Shown piece after piece: positions 8,712-17,517 of a stretch of DNA of 64,000 bases. The DNA is from Bacillota bacterium (GTDB lineage: Bacteria; Bacillota; Clostridia; Christensenellales; CAG-138), in assembly GCA_023459335.1 (NCBI GenBank), contig JAEWUO010000031.1:1-64000 (forward strand). The letters are read 5' to 3'. Under the pieces are notes generated by a model. The model worked only from the letters and a program-made list of their open reading frames with translations, made no database searches and was not told the origin of the DNA. A program made the position numbers and the translations under genes. Each line of letters begins with the position of its first letter. The first letter of the stretch is position 1.

Positions 8712-11033
8712 TTAAAACTTGACCACTTCTTCTACAAACACGCGTGCAATGCGCGGATCGAACTGCGTGCCTGCGTTTCGCAGTATCTCCGCCGCCGCTT
8801 CTTCCCTGCTGCGGGGCCTGCTGTAGATGCGCTCGTTCGTCATCGCGTCAAACGCGTCCACCACCGCTAGGATGCGCGCGAGGATCGGTATCTCCTCTCC
8901 CACCAGCCCGCGCGGGTATCCTTTTCCGTCCCAGCGCTCGTGGTGCGCAAGGATGTATTCGGAAATCGGGGAGAGGTCCACGTTGTTCTGCGCAATCCGG
9001 AAGCCGATCTCTGGATGCTTGCGCATTTCGAGCCACTCCTGCTCCGTCAGCGGCCCTGGTTTTCGCAATATCGCGTCGTTGATGCCGACCTTGCCGATGT
9101 CGTGCAGCATGGCAAAGAGCGACATTTCATCCAATTCTTTTGCGGAGATGCCCAGCAGCCTGCCGATCTGATCGCAGTTGTACCGCAGGCGTTCCGCGTG
9201 TTCCTCCGTTTCCTCGCTCTTTGCCGCGAGCGCGGAGAGCAGTGCGTTGATGACGCTGTTGCGAAAGCTCTTTTCAATCATGAGCTTACGCCGGTAGGTA
9301 AGTTGTTCCGCCTCGCGAAGGACGGTATGGATTTCATCTTCCGGGCCCGATTTCATCGCGTACCCCAGAGCGATGCTGAGCTGAAGCTTCTCGTCGCTTT
9401 CCGCTTTGCAGCGATCCGAGATCCGATCGATCAGTTTTTCCACGTCCTGCGTGGTGGCATCCGGCATCAGAATCAAAAACTCGTCCCCGCCCCAACGGCT
9501 GACGATGTCTTTCGGCCCGCAGCTGCCGCGCAGGATGGCGGCGATTTTCTGGATGAAGCGGTCGCCTTCATAGTGGCCAAACGCGTCGTTCACCAGCTTC
9601 AGGCCGTTCAGATCACCCATGATCAGCGCACATTTCCCCTCCGGCGACCGTTCGCAGCGTCTGAGCAGTTCCTCCATGTACCAGCGGTTGTAAAGTCCGG
9701 TCATGGAGTCATGCGCCATGATGTGTTCGATCTTCTCGCGCTGCGCTTTCTCCTGCGTAATGTCTCGAAAAACCATGACCACACCGTAAATCTTTCCGCT
9801 TTCGTCGCGGATTGGGGATGCGCCGTCGGCGATCGGTATCTTGTATCCCGAACGGCTAATGAGCGCGGTATGGTTGGCAAGCCCGACAATCTCGCCGGTT
9901 TCCAGCACCTTTTCAATCGGCGAGCGCACCGGTTCGTCCGTATCCTCGTTGACCAAATGCAATATGTCGGTAAACCGCACGCCGATCGCGTTTTCATCCC
10001 AACCGGTCAACATCCGCGCAGTGGGGTTGATCAGGGTAATCACTCCGTCCACGCCGGTTGCAACCACGCCGTCCCCGATCGACTGAAGGGTGATCGTCAA
10101 CAGCTCCTTCTCCTGGAGCAGCTCGCTGGTTTTCTTGCGCACCTCCTTGCGCAGCCGGTAATTCCACAGAACGAACGCAAGAATCGCCGCAGACACCACG
10201 CCGAGCCCGATTAAAACGTACTTTAAAAAATAACCCAGATAGAGCGTTGTGCTCTCCCGGCCAAACCACTGATCGTCTATTTTATGCAGTTCGTCCGATG
10301 AGAGTTTCGCAAAGCCGCTTTCAACGAGTTGAAGCGTCCGCACGTCTCCTTGTTTCACCGCGCGGTGAAACTGACCGGAGTACAGCGACTCGCTGCGGCT
10401 GAAGTCATCCGCAATTCCTTTTTTATAGAGGAAGTAGATCGCGGGCGGTTCGTCCACGACAAACACGCTGATCTGTCCGTTTTTCGCCGCGTCGATAATC
10501 GCTTCGTAACTCGAAAATTCCAGAATTTCCGTTACGCCGGCTTTTTTCAGGATCGGAATACAGGCATCTCCCGCCTTGACCGCTACCACAAACCCGCGCA
10601 GAGACGCAGCATCCGTGATGCCGGCAATTTTATTGCTGTGAAAAATCGGAACATCGATCGTCACATACGGTTTCGTGAAGTCCAGCCATGTGTCTCGCTC
10701 ATCGTTAAAGAACACGGTGTCAATAACGTCGTATTCCCCGTTATTCATGGCCGTCAGCACGTCAGACCAGTTCGTCGCGTGGATTTCCGCTTTCACGCCC
10801 GTGGTTTCGCTCCAAAGCGCCCATTGATCGATCAGGATGCCCTGAAGTTTGCCCTCCGCATCCCGGAAAACATAGGGCGGATAATTGTCGTCCATCACGA
10901 CGGAAATCTTTCTCTGCGTATCTGCCTGATCGGAAGGCAGCGGAGCGCGACAGGCCTGCAGCAGCAGCAGAGCGGCAAAATCAAGCAGCGCTGCGCATAA
11001 GAACATCATCCGATGGATCGCCTTTTTTCTCAT
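8712..11033 (-). CDS. SBP-PAS-GGDEF-HD-GYP membrane c-di-GMP receptor
   Basis: This 773-residue protein combines ligand sensing with making and breaking cyclic-di-GMP. An N-terminal export signal (possible lipobox LQAC at residues 25-28) leads into a family-3 solute-binding domain (about 40-265; ISVVMDDNYPPYVF). A membrane helix follows (about 268-292), then a PAS domain (about 310-430; GDGVVATGVDGVITLINPT). The GGDEF domain has an intact GGDEF motif at 515-519, and the HD-GYP domain has H644-D645 and GYP at 705-707. Both catalytic domains look active. The ligand may be an amino acid, judged only from the SBP family. It stands alone, with a divergent pyr operon upstream. Confidence 0.9.
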   Translation of the reverse strand: MRKKAIHRMMFLCAALLDFAALLLLQACRAPLPSDQADTQRKISVVMDDNYPPYVFRDAEGKLQGILIDQWALWSETTGVKAEIHATNWSDVLTAMNNGEYDVIDTVFFNDERDTWLDFTKPYVTIDVPIFHSNKIAGITDAASLRGFVVAVKAGDACIPILKKAGVTEILEFSSYEAIIDAAKNGQISVFVVDEPPAIYFLYKKGIADDFSRSESLYSGQFHRAVKQGDVRTLQLVESGFAKLSSDELHKIDDQWFGRESTTLYLGYFLKYVLIGLGVVSAAILAFVLWNYRLRKEVRKKTSELLQEKELLTITLQSIGDGVVATGVDGVITLINPTARMLTGWDENAIGVRFTDILHLVNEDTDEPVRSPIEKVLETGEIVGLANHTALISRSGYKIPIADGASPIRDESGKIYGVVMVFRDITQEKAQREKIEHIMAHDSMTGLYNRWYMEELLRRCERSPEGKCALIMGDLNGLKLVNDAFGHYEGDRFIQKIAAILRGSCGPKDIVSRWGGDEFLILMPDATTQDVEKLIDRISDRCKAESDEKLQLSIALGYAMKSGPEDEIHTVLREAEQLTYRRKLMIEKSFRNSVINALLSALAAKSEETEEHAERLRYNCDQIGRLLGISAKELDEMSLFAMLHDIGKVGINDAILRKPGPLTEQEWLEMRKHPEIGFRIAQNNVDLSPISEYILAHHERWDGKGYPRGLVGEEIPILARILAVVDAFDAMTNERIYSRPRSREEAAAEILRNAGTQFDPRIARVFVEEVVKF

Positions 11034-11154
11034 CAGCCCTGTTCGCCGCCTCTCCTTGGATGGTCAGGTGTATACGTCGTATTGATGTTTTTACTGAAAT
11101 TTTCTGTAAATTGACGCGCAGGGCTTCCGCTCCGCAATTGTTTCTTCTATTGTA

Positions 11155-11261
11155 TGCGGTATCGTTTTACCCGTCAATGCAGAATTTGTCTGTTGATCTT
11201 ATCACACCTGCGGTATCACATGACCCGTTAACGTAATTTTGTCTGTTGATCTTATGATATC
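11155..11261. repeat. Two tandem copies of a 53-54 bp unit
   Basis: Two units (11155-11208 and 11209-11261) share TGCGGTATC, then ACCCGT[C/T]AA, then an exact TTTGTCTGTTGATCTTAT (11185-11202 and 11238-11255). They lie between the c-di-GMP receptor gene and the pyr promoter. They could be paired protein-binding sites or a slippage duplication. Confidence 0.75.
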
Positions 11262-11394
11262 GTCTGCGGCAGAAATGCGGAACAACCGCATTTTTTACTG
11301 ATCGGTTGACAAAGTCTTGTTTGGATGGTTACGCCGCAGGCGCGTATTGCGCGCTTCGTCATCGCCGTTCGATCACAAAATTCTGTGAAACCAG

Positions 11395-11423
11395 TTGACA
11401 AGCGAACGGATTTTATATATACT
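11395..11423 (+). promoter_or_regulatory. pyr operon promoter
   Basis: TTGACA (11395-11400) and TATACT (11418-11423) are spaced by 17 bp. Transcription would start near 11430, giving a leader of about 315 nt before pyrB. Confidence 0.75.
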
Positions 11424-11462
11424 ACGAAAAATGCGTAAAATCAAAGGAAGGCAGGAAGCGCG

Positions 11463-11678
11463 ATGAACCCGCGGGTAGATGCAGGAAAAACCGAAAACCG
11501 TCTCCGTTCTCCCCGTGTTCCATCCGTTTCTCCCCGTTTTCAATTCGTTCTTAAAGCTTTGGCAAAGGGATTTTTCCTTTTTGATCAAAGCTTTTTTATT
11601 CCTCTATTACTTCTCCGTTCTCAACTGAAATTCCTGATTTCTCATTTTTTCATTTGTTATTTTACACCGGCGTCGTAA
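11463..11678 (+). CDS. Candidate pyrBI-type leader peptide
   Basis: This 71-codon ORF lies in the pyr leader with ribosome sites AAAGGAAGG and AGGAAG directly before its ATG. Its second half is rich in Phe, Leu and Ile because the RNA is U-rich (KGFFLFDQSFFIPLLLL, then SHFFICYFT). The stop codon TAA (11676-11678) falls in the loop of the downstream terminator hairpin. In E. coli pyrL, a ribosome close behind polymerase at low UTP blocks such a hairpin, while high UTP lets polymerase run ahead and terminate. This ORF has the same layout. I see no similarity of the peptide itself to a known protein, as expected for a leader. Confidence 0.6.
   Translation: MNPRVDAGKTENRLRSPRVPSVSPRFQFVLKALAKGFFLFDQSFFIPLLLLRSQLKFLISHFFICYFTPAS
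11553..11597 (+). promoter_or_regulatory. Candidate pause hairpin in the pyr leader
   Basis: AAAGCTTT (11553-11560) can pair with AAAGCTTT (11587-11594), and inside it AAAGG (11564-11568) pairs with CCTTT (11576-11580). A run of six T follows (11592-11597). This matches the pause hairpin plus U-rich tract expected upstream of a UTP-sensitive attenuator. Confidence 0.5.
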
Positions 11679-11693
11679 CCGGTGTTTTTTTTT
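11664..11693 (+). terminator. pyr leader attenuator
   Basis: ACACCGG (11664-11670) pairs with CCGGTGT (11679-11685) and runs into nine T residues. It is a leader terminator, 51 nt before the pyrB start, and the leader ORF ends inside its loop. Confidence 0.8.
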
Positions 11694-11743
11694 GCCCGGG
11701 CCGTCTTAAAGGACGGGAGCGAACGAAAAGGAGAGAAACCCGA

Positions 11744-12676
11744 ATGCTGAAAAACAAAAGCCTGCTTGCGCCGAGCGACTTTACGCTCGAAGAAATCGAA
11801 GATCTGCTCAAGCTCTCGGAACGCATCGTCGAATCCCCCGCAAAATACGCGGACGTCTGCAAAGGAAAAATCCTCGCGAGTCTCTTCTACGAACCTTCGA
11901 CGCGCACGAAGTTCTCCTTCGACGCGGCGATGCTCCGTCTCGGCGGCAGCACGCTGGGTTTTTCCGATCCCAACACCTCCAGCACGGCGAAAGGCGAGAC
12001 CATCGCGGACAGCGCGCGCACGGTTGGAAAATACGCCGACCTCATTGTGGTACGGCACCCCAAGGAAGGTACGGCGAAGCTCATGAGCCGCTACGCCGGC
12101 TGCCCCGTCATCAACGCGGGGGACGGCGGACATCACCACCCGACGCAGACGCTGACCGACCTGATGACCATCCGTCACTACAGAGGCTCGTTCGACGGGC
12201 TGACCGTCGGAGTTTGCGGAGATTTGAAATTCGGGCGGACAATCCACTCGCTCACCACATGCCTCGCGCGGTATCAAAACGTGCGTTTTCTCTTCATCTC
12301 ACCGGAAGAACTGACCATGCCCGCCTTCGTGAAGGAGGAATTATCGGAAAAAGGCGTGCCTTTCGCCGAAACCACCGACCTTGAGGGCAGCATCGCCAGG
12401 CTGGACGTGCTTTACATGTCCCGCGTGCAGCGCGAGCGGTTCATCAGCGAAGAGGAATACCTGCGCCTGAAGGACTACTTCATCCTGACGGCGGATAAGA
12501 TGGCGCTCGCCAAGCCGGACATGATTGTCATGCACCCGCTGCCGCGCATCAACGAAATCGCAACCGAAGTGGACGATGACCCCCGCGCGGCTTACTTTGA
12601 ACAGGTCAAATACGGCATGTATATCCGCATGGCGCTTATCATGAGCCTGCTCGGCGCGGAAGAGCCGCGTGATTAA
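11744..12676 (+). CDS. pyrB: Aspartate carbamoyltransferase, catalytic subunit
   Basis: PyrB joins carbamoyl phosphate to aspartate, the committed step of pyrimidine synthesis. The 310-residue length is usual for the family. The carbamoyl-phosphate loop YEPSTRTKFSFDAA is present, as are PVINAGDGGHHHPTQTLTDL and the aspartate-binding MHPLPRI. AAAGGAG precedes ATG 11744; the in-frame start at 11654 is inside the leader. It is followed by pyrI, so a regulated holoenzyme is expected. Confidence 0.95.
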   Translation: MLKNKSLLAPSDFTLEEIEDLLKLSERIVESPAKYADVCKGKILASLFYEPSTRTKFSFDAAMLRLGGSTLGFSDPNTSSTAKGETIADSARTVGKYADLIVVRHPKEGTAKLMSRYAGCPVINAGDGGHHHPTQTLTDLMTIRHYRGSFDGLTVGVCGDLKFGRTIHSLTTCLARYQNVRFLFISPEELTMPAFVKEELSEKGVPFAETTDLEGSIARLDVLYMSRVQRERFISEEEYLRLKDYFILTADKMALAKPDMIVMHPLPRINEIATEVDDDPRAAYFEQVKYGMYIRMALIMSLLGAEEPRD

Positions 12677-12702
12677 CCCGCATAAACAGGAGGAAAACGA
12701 AC

Positions 12703-13125
12703 ATGATCAACGTATCCAAACTCAAGGAAGGCATCGTGATCGACCACATCCGCGCCGGTCACGGATATAAGATTTTTCAGCAGCTCGGCCTCGACCTGCT
12801 CGACGACGTGGTGGTGCTCATGCGCAATGTGGAAAGCACGAAAATGGGCAGAAAGGATCTGATCAAGATCGAAACGGACCTCGACCTCAACCTTGACGTG
12901 CTCGGCCTCATCGACCCGGACGTGACGATCAACTATGTCAAAAACGGCGAGCGCGTCAGCAAGGTCAGCCTGACCCCGCCGGAAACGGTCACGGGCATCC
13001 TCACCTGCAAAAATCCGCGCTGCATCACAAACCAGGAACACATCCCCGACGTGAAATTCTACCTTGTGGACGCGGCGGCAAACCAGTACGCCTGCGAATA
13101 CTGCGACGCGCGCACGCGTCTGTAA
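12703..13125 (+). CDS. pyrI: Aspartate carbamoyltransferase, regulatory subunit
   Basis: PyrI binds CTP, ATP or UTP and transmits the allosteric signal to PyrB. The 140-residue protein has the N-terminal allosteric domain (VSKLKEGIVIDHI) and the C-terminal zinc domain with four cysteines, C102, C107, C131 and C134. AGGAGG precedes ATG 12703. The gene directly follows pyrB, as in enterobacteria and many Clostridia. Confidence 0.95.
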   Translation: MINVSKLKEGIVIDHIRAGHGYKIFQQLGLDLLDDVVVLMRNVESTKMGRKDLIKIETDLDLNLDVLGLIDPDVTINYVKNGERVSKVSLTPPETVTGILTCKNPRCITNQEHIPDVKFYLVDAAANQYACEYCDARTRL

Positions 13126-13159
13126 ATCGAACGCCCCGGTTAATGAAAGGAGAAACGGC

Positions 13160-14320
13160 ATGACGACCCTTTTTCGAAACGCGCGCCTGATCGACGCGAA
13201 CGAAGACCGTTACGGCGACCTGCTGGTGAAGGACGGAACCATCCTCTTTTGCGGTCCGCTTTGCTGGCAGCGGGCGGACAAGGTAGTGGACATGCGGCGA
13301 AACACGCTCATGCCGGCGTTTATCGACCTGCACTGCCACCTGCGCGATCCGGGTTATCCGCAGAAGGAAACCATGGAGACGGGCATGCGCGCGGCGCTCA
13401 AGGGCGGCTACGCGCACCTGATCGCGATGGCGAACACCGACCCGGTCATCTCCACGCCCGCGCTCGTTGAGGAGAATCATCAGAAAGCGCGGCGTTTGCG
13501 CCTCTGCAACCTCACGCAGGCCGCCGCCGCGGGTGAATCGCTCGGCGACGGCGCGCCCACCGACCGCGCCGCGCTCAGCCGCGTCACCAACGTGCTCTCC
13601 AACGACGGCAAGACGATCTTCTCTGACGAGTTCATGCGGCGGCTGCTGCTGGATTCGACAAAATACGGCTTCATCGTCAGCACGCACTGCCAGCCGGAGC
13701 GCAGGATCGTGGAGCGCGACCTGCGCCTGCTGCGCGAAGTCGGCGGCAACCTGCATATCGGCCACATCAGCCGCGCGGAAACAGTGGACATGATCCGCCG
13801 CGCGAAGGCCGAGGGGCTCGCGCTCACCTGCGAAGTGACCCCGCACCACCTCTTCGGCTGGGACGATGCGTATAAAGTGAATCCGCCGCTGCGCACCCGC
13901 GAGGATGTGGACGCGCTGATCGAAGGAATCCGGGACGGCACGATCGATTGTCTCGCCACCGACCACGCGCCGCACACGCCGGAGGACAAAGCCGGCGGCA
14001 TGGCGGGCATCAGCAATATCGAATACGCGTTCTCGATCTACCTCAAGGTGTTCGCGGAACACGGCATCCCGCTGACGCGGCTTGCGCAGATGCTCTCGTT
14101 CCATCCCGCAAAGCGGCTCGGCATCCATGCCGGCCTCCTGCAGCCGGGTTATCCGGCGGATCTTACCGCGCTCTCCATCGAGGAGGAAGGCGAGATCGAC
14201 GCCGATCTGATGATTTCACGCTCGCATAACACGCCGTTTTCAGGCAGGGCGGTGCAGGGCCGCATCCTGAGAACCATCGTCGAAGGCGAAACGCGATACG
14301 AATATGAAAAAGCGATCTGA
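13160..14320 (+). CDS. pyrC: Dihydroorotase
   Basis: The enzyme cyclises carbamoyl aspartate to dihydroorotate. The amidohydrolase metal motif is DLHCHLRDPG (H58 and H60), and further ligands sit in GHISRAETVD and LATDHAPHTP. At 386 residues it is somewhat shorter than the usual 420-430 of bacterial class I dihydroorotases. AAAGGAG precedes ATG 13160, and the in-frame start at 13064 lies within pyrI. It sits third in the pyr operon. Confidence 0.92.
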   Translation: MTTLFRNARLIDANEDRYGDLLVKDGTILFCGPLCWQRADKVVDMRRNTLMPAFIDLHCHLRDPGYPQKETMETGMRAALKGGYAHLIAMANTDPVISTPALVEENHQKARRLRLCNLTQAAAAGESLGDGAPTDRAALSRVTNVLSNDGKTIFSDEFMRRLLLDSTKYGFIVSTHCQPERRIVERDLRLLREVGGNLHIGHISRAETVDMIRRAKAEGLALTCEVTPHHLFGWDDAYKVNPPLRTREDVDALIEGIRDGTIDCLATDHAPHTPEDKAGGMAGISNIEYAFSIYLKVFAEHGIPLTRLAQMLSFHPAKRLGIHAGLLQPGYPADLTALSIEEEGEIDADLMISRSHNTPFSGRAVQGRILRTIVEGETRYEYEKAI

Positions 14321-14337
14321 TACGGGAGGGTATACAT

Positions 14338-15189
14338 ATGAGCATGGAGAACTTAATCGCGGCGGTGCGGGAAAAAGGCCCAGTCTGCGTGGGCCTCGAT
14401 CCGCAGGTTTCCTTTCTGCCGGAATATATTAAGAAGAAAACGCTGACCGACGGCGAAAAGATATTCGAATTCAACCGCGCGATCATCGACGCAACGGAGG
14501 ACGTAGCGGGCTGCTTCAAACTCCAGATCGCCTGCTATGAGGCGCTGGGGCTGGACGGCATGCGCGCGTTCTCCCAAACGCTGCAATACGCCAGAAGCCG
14601 CGGCAACGTCACCATCACGGACGCGAAGCGCGGAGACATCGCCTCCACCGCCGCGCAATACGCCGCCGCGCACTTTTCCGGCGACTTTGAAACCGACCTG
14701 ATGACCATCAACGTCTTCATGGGCGAGGACGCGGTCTCGCCGTATTACCCCTGCCTCGAAAAAGGCAAGGGTGTGTTCGCTCTGGTCAAAACCAGCAACC
14801 CCAGCGGAAAAGACTTTCAGGATCTGATGATCGGCGGCGAAACGCTCTACGAGCGCACGGCAAAGAAGGTTTCCGAGTGGGGCGAGCGGTTCGTCGGGAA
14901 GAGCGGTTTTTCCGCCATCGGCGCGGTCACGGGGCTGACCTACCCGGAGGAATTCGAACGCATCCGCCCGCTGCTGAATCACACCTTCCTGCTCATCCCC
15001 GGTTACGGCGCGCAGGGCGGAACCGGAAAAGACATCGCCGGCTTTTTCAAAGGCGGCGTACGCGGGGTGGTCAATTCCTCCCGCGGCATCATTACGGCGC
15101 ACAAGGGCAAGTGCGAGGACGCGCGCTTCGTCGACCACGTCCGCGCGGCGGCGATCGATATGAAAAAGGATATTCAACAGTGGCTGTAA
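14338..15189 (+). CDS. pyrF: Orotidine 5'-phosphate decarboxylase (type 2)
   Basis: It removes CO2 from OMP to make UMP, the last step of the pathway. The 283-residue length and the motif ITDAKRGDIASTAAQYA mark the longer, type 2 subfamily. The catalytic Asp-Lys-Asp set lies in DAKRGD. GGGAGGG precedes ATG 14338; a second ATG at 14344 is possible. The end overlaps the pyrK start by 10 nt. Confidence 0.93.
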   Translation: MSMENLIAAVREKGPVCVGLDPQVSFLPEYIKKKTLTDGEKIFEFNRAIIDATEDVAGCFKLQIACYEALGLDGMRAFSQTLQYARSRGNVTITDAKRGDIASTAAQYAAAHFSGDFETDLMTINVFMGEDAVSPYYPCLEKGKGVFALVKTSNPSGKDFQDLMIGGETLYERTAKKVSEWGERFVGKSGFSAIGAVTGLTYPEEFERIRPLLNHTFLLIPGYGAQGGTGKDIAGFFKGGVRGVVNSSRGIITAHKGKCEDARFVDHVRAAAIDMKKDIQQWL

Positions 15190-15896
15190 TTCGGTCCAAC
15201 GAACCCATCGCGGAGGGAATTTTCCGTATGAGGATCACCGGCGCACCGATCGGCCGCGCGGGGCAGTTTTTCATGCTTCGCGTTCCCGGCGCGCTCGACC
15301 CGCTGCTGGGCCGCCCCATCAGCGTCTGCGAAACCGACGCGCAGTCCGGCGAGACAACGTTCGTCTATCAGGCGGCCGGGCGCGGAACCGCGCAGTTCGC
15401 CTCCATGATCCCCGGACAGGCGGTCGACGCGCAGGGCCCCTACGGCACCGGTTTCCCGCTGATCGACGGCCGCGCGGTCGTCCTCGGCGGAGGTATCGGC
15501 TCGGCGCCCATGCTCCAGCTCGTCAAAGAGCTCCGCGTATCCGGCCCGAACCGCCGGATCGACGTCTATCTCGGTTTTCGCGAGAAAGCGTATCTTTGGG
15601 AAGATTTCGAGCGCTATGCCGATTCAATCGCCGTCAACATCGGCGGATTCGTCACGCAAGACGCAGACTTTTTGCTGGACGCAACCTACTATGCCTGTGG
15701 CCCCGCGCCCATGTTGCGCGCGGCGGCAGACGCGGCGGACGCCGCGGACGCGAGGCTCTATGTTTCGCTCGAAAAGCACATGGCCTGCGGCGTCGGCGCG
15801 TGCCTCGGCTGCACCTGCCAGACAACGGGCGGCAGAAAGCGCGTCTGCAAGGACGGGCCTGTGTTCGACTACCGGGAGGTGCGCGATGAACTATGA
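15180..15896 (+). CDS. pyrK: Dihydroorotate dehydrogenase electron-transfer subunit
   Basis: PyrK carries FAD and a 2Fe-2S cluster and passes electrons from PyrD to NAD. The 238-residue protein has an FAD-binding GRPISVCE, an NAD-binding VVLGGGIGSAPML and YACGP, then cluster cysteines C203, C208, C211 and C223 (C-x4-C-x2-C-x11-C). I place the start at GTG 15180 because AAAAAGGA lies about nine bases upstream, within the end of pyrF. The next in-frame ATG (near residue 17) would remove the first strand. It overlaps pyrD by 11 nt. Confidence 0.9.
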   Translation: MAVIRSNEPIAEGIFRMRITGAPIGRAGQFFMLRVPGALDPLLGRPISVCETDAQSGETTFVYQAAGRGTAQFASMIPGQAVDAQGPYGTGFPLIDGRAVVLGGGIGSAPMLQLVKELRVSGPNRRIDVYLGFREKAYLWEDFERYADSIAVNIGGFVTQDADFLLDATYYACGPAPMLRAAADAADAADARLYVSLEKHMACGVGACLGCTCQTTGGRKRVCKDGPVFDYREVRDEL

Positions 15897-16794
15897 TCCC
15901 CTCGCCCTTACTCTCTGCGGCGTACCGCTGAAAAACCCGGTGATCGCGGCCAGCGGCACGTTCGGCTTCGGCCGCGAATACGCGGAACTTATCGACGTCT
16001 CCCGCCTCGGCGGCATCAGCGGAAAAGGGCTGACGCTCAGCGGCAGCGCGGGAAATTCCGGCATGCGCGTCTGCGAGACGCCTTCCGGTATGCTCAACAG
16101 CATCGGCCTCGAGAATCCCGGCGTGCGGCATTTTATGGAACACGAGGCGGCGTATCTGCGCTCGCTCGGCCCCGCGGTGCTTTGTAACCTCGGCGGGCAT
16201 TGCCAAGAGGATTATCTGGAAGGCGCGCGGCTTCTCAACGAGGCGGACATCGACTTTCTGGAACTCAATATCTCCTGCCCGAATGTGAAAGCGGGCGGGA
16301 TGGCGTTCGGCATGCTGCCGGAGACGGCGGCGGACATCACAAAGAAAGTGAAGGCGATTTCGCGCCGTCCGCTGATCGTCAAGCTCACTCCCAACGCGCC
16401 GGACCTCGTCGCCGTCGCGCACGCCTGCGAGGATGCGGGCGCGGACGCGCTGAGCCTCGTGAACACGTTTCTCGGCATGGCGATCGACGTAAAGAACAAG
16501 CGCGCGGTGTTTGAAAACGTCTACGCGGGCCTCTCCGGGCCTGCGATACTGCCCATCGCGCTGAGGATGGTGCATCAGGTCGCGCACGCGGTGAAGATCC
16601 CCGTCGTGGGCATGGGCGGCATCGCCTCCGCGGATGACGCGCTGAAATTTCTGATGGCGGGCGCGCGGGCGGTGCAGGTCGGCACCATGACGTTTGCCAA
16701 ACCAGACACCATGCTGGACATCATCGACGGATTAAACGATTATTGTAAAAGAGAACATCTGTCAAATCTTCAGGAGATTTGCGGCATCATATAA
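15886..16794 (+). CDS. pyrD: Dihydroorotate dehydrogenase, class 1B catalytic subunit
   Basis: PyrD oxidises dihydroorotate to orotate with FMN and works with PyrK as the NAD-linked class 1B enzyme. The 302-residue TIM barrel begins NPVIAASGTFGFGREY, contains ELNISCPNVKAGG with the active-site Cys, and ends with the phosphate loop VVGMGGIASADDALKFLMAG. GGGAGGTG precedes ATG 15886, inside the pyrK end, showing tight coupling. The upstream in-frame start at 15616 is a shadow within pyrK. Confidence 0.94.
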   Translation: MNYDPLALTLCGVPLKNPVIAASGTFGFGREYAELIDVSRLGGISGKGLTLSGSAGNSGMRVCETPSGMLNSIGLENPGVRHFMEHEAAYLRSLGPAVLCNLGGHCQEDYLEGARLLNEADIDFLELNISCPNVKAGGMAFGMLPETAADITKKVKAISRRPLIVKLTPNAPDLVAVAHACEDAGADALSLVNTFLGMAIDVKNKRAVFENVYAGLSGPAILPIALRMVHQVAHAVKIPVVGMGGIASADDALKFLMAGARAVQVGTMTFAKPDTMLDIIDGLNDYCKREHLSNLQEICGII

Positions 16795-16805
16795 GGAGAA
16801 CCAAT

Positions 16806-17387
16806 ATGAAAGACAATCTGGCCATCATGAAAGAATGCGAGGCGTTTCTGGAAGGACATTTTCTGCTCTCGTCCGGGCGGCACAGCGGCGGCTACTGCCA
16901 GTGCGCCAAGCTGCTCAAGCACCCCGACCTGGCGGAAACGGTGCTCGCAAGCGTCGCCGAGCAGGTGAAGGACCTGCCGGTCACCAAAGTCTGCGGCCCC
17001 GCGATGGGCGGTATCATCGTTTCCTACGAACTCGCGCGTCAGCTCGGCGTGGAGAGCATCTTCACCGAGCGCGCAGACGGCGTGATGCAGCTGCGGCGCG
17101 GCTTCACCGTCGGCAAAGGCGATAAGATTCTGATCGCCGAGGACGTCATCACCACGGGAAAATCGACGATGGAAACGGTCCGCGCGCTGGAGGAACTGGG
17201 CGCGGAGGTCATCGGCGCGGCGTGCGTCGCCGACCGGAGGGCCGCGGACTGCGAATTCGCCCTGCCTGTGTACGCGGCGCTGAAACTCGCGATCGATTCC
17301 TACGATCCGGACGACTGCCCGATCTGCAAAGCCGGAAACCAACCGCTGGTCAAACCTGGCAGCCGGGAATTGCCAACAACAAAGTAA
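16806..17387 (+). CDS. pyrE: Orotate phosphoribosyltransferase
   Basis: It transfers orotate to PRPP, making OMP. The 193-residue protein has the PRPP loop ILIAEDVITTGKSTMETV and the entry LLSSGRHSGGYCQCAKLL, typical of the Thermus/Clostridium-type OPRTs. AAGGAGAA precedes ATG 16806; the earlier in-frame start at 16779 overlaps pyrD without a better site. It is the last gene of the pyrBICFKDE operon, with a terminator 15 nt after the stop. carAB is not in this window. Confidence 0.93.
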   Translation: MKDNLAIMKECEAFLEGHFLLSSGRHSGGYCQCAKLLKHPDLAETVLASVAEQVKDLPVTKVCGPAMGGIIVSYELARQLGVESIFTERADGVMQLRRGFTVGKGDKILIAEDVITTGKSTMETVRALEELGAEVIGAACVADRRAADCEFALPVYAALKLAIDSYDPDDCPICKAGNQPLVKPGSRELPTTK

Positions 17388-17401
17388 TCGCACCGATCAA
17401 T

Positions 17402-17429
17402 AAACGCCACGCTTCAGCGTGGTGTTTTT
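17402..17429 (+). terminator. pyr operon terminator
   Basis: CGCCACGC (17405-17412) pairs with GCGTGGTG (17417-17424) around TTCA and is followed by five T. Confidence 0.85.
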
Positions 17430-17455
17430 GCTTCTATCATACAGCCTGTTCATCA

Positions 17456-17517
17456 TTTTTTTGTTTGTTTAATTCTCATTTCTACATTTTTTTGTTTGTT
17501 TAATTCTCATTTCTACA
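17456..17517. repeat. Exact 31-bp tandem repeat, two copies
   Basis: Copies at 17456-17486 and 17487-17517 are identical; each has seven T, then GTTTGTTTAATTCTCATT, then TCTACA. The surrounding gap (17430-17688) is A+T-rich and holds no other gene-like feature. Confidence 0.9.

Noticed and set aside
11301..11334. Second pyr promoter at TTGACA 11306
   Set aside because: No acceptable -10 hexamer at 16-18 bp; the promoter at 11395 is far better.
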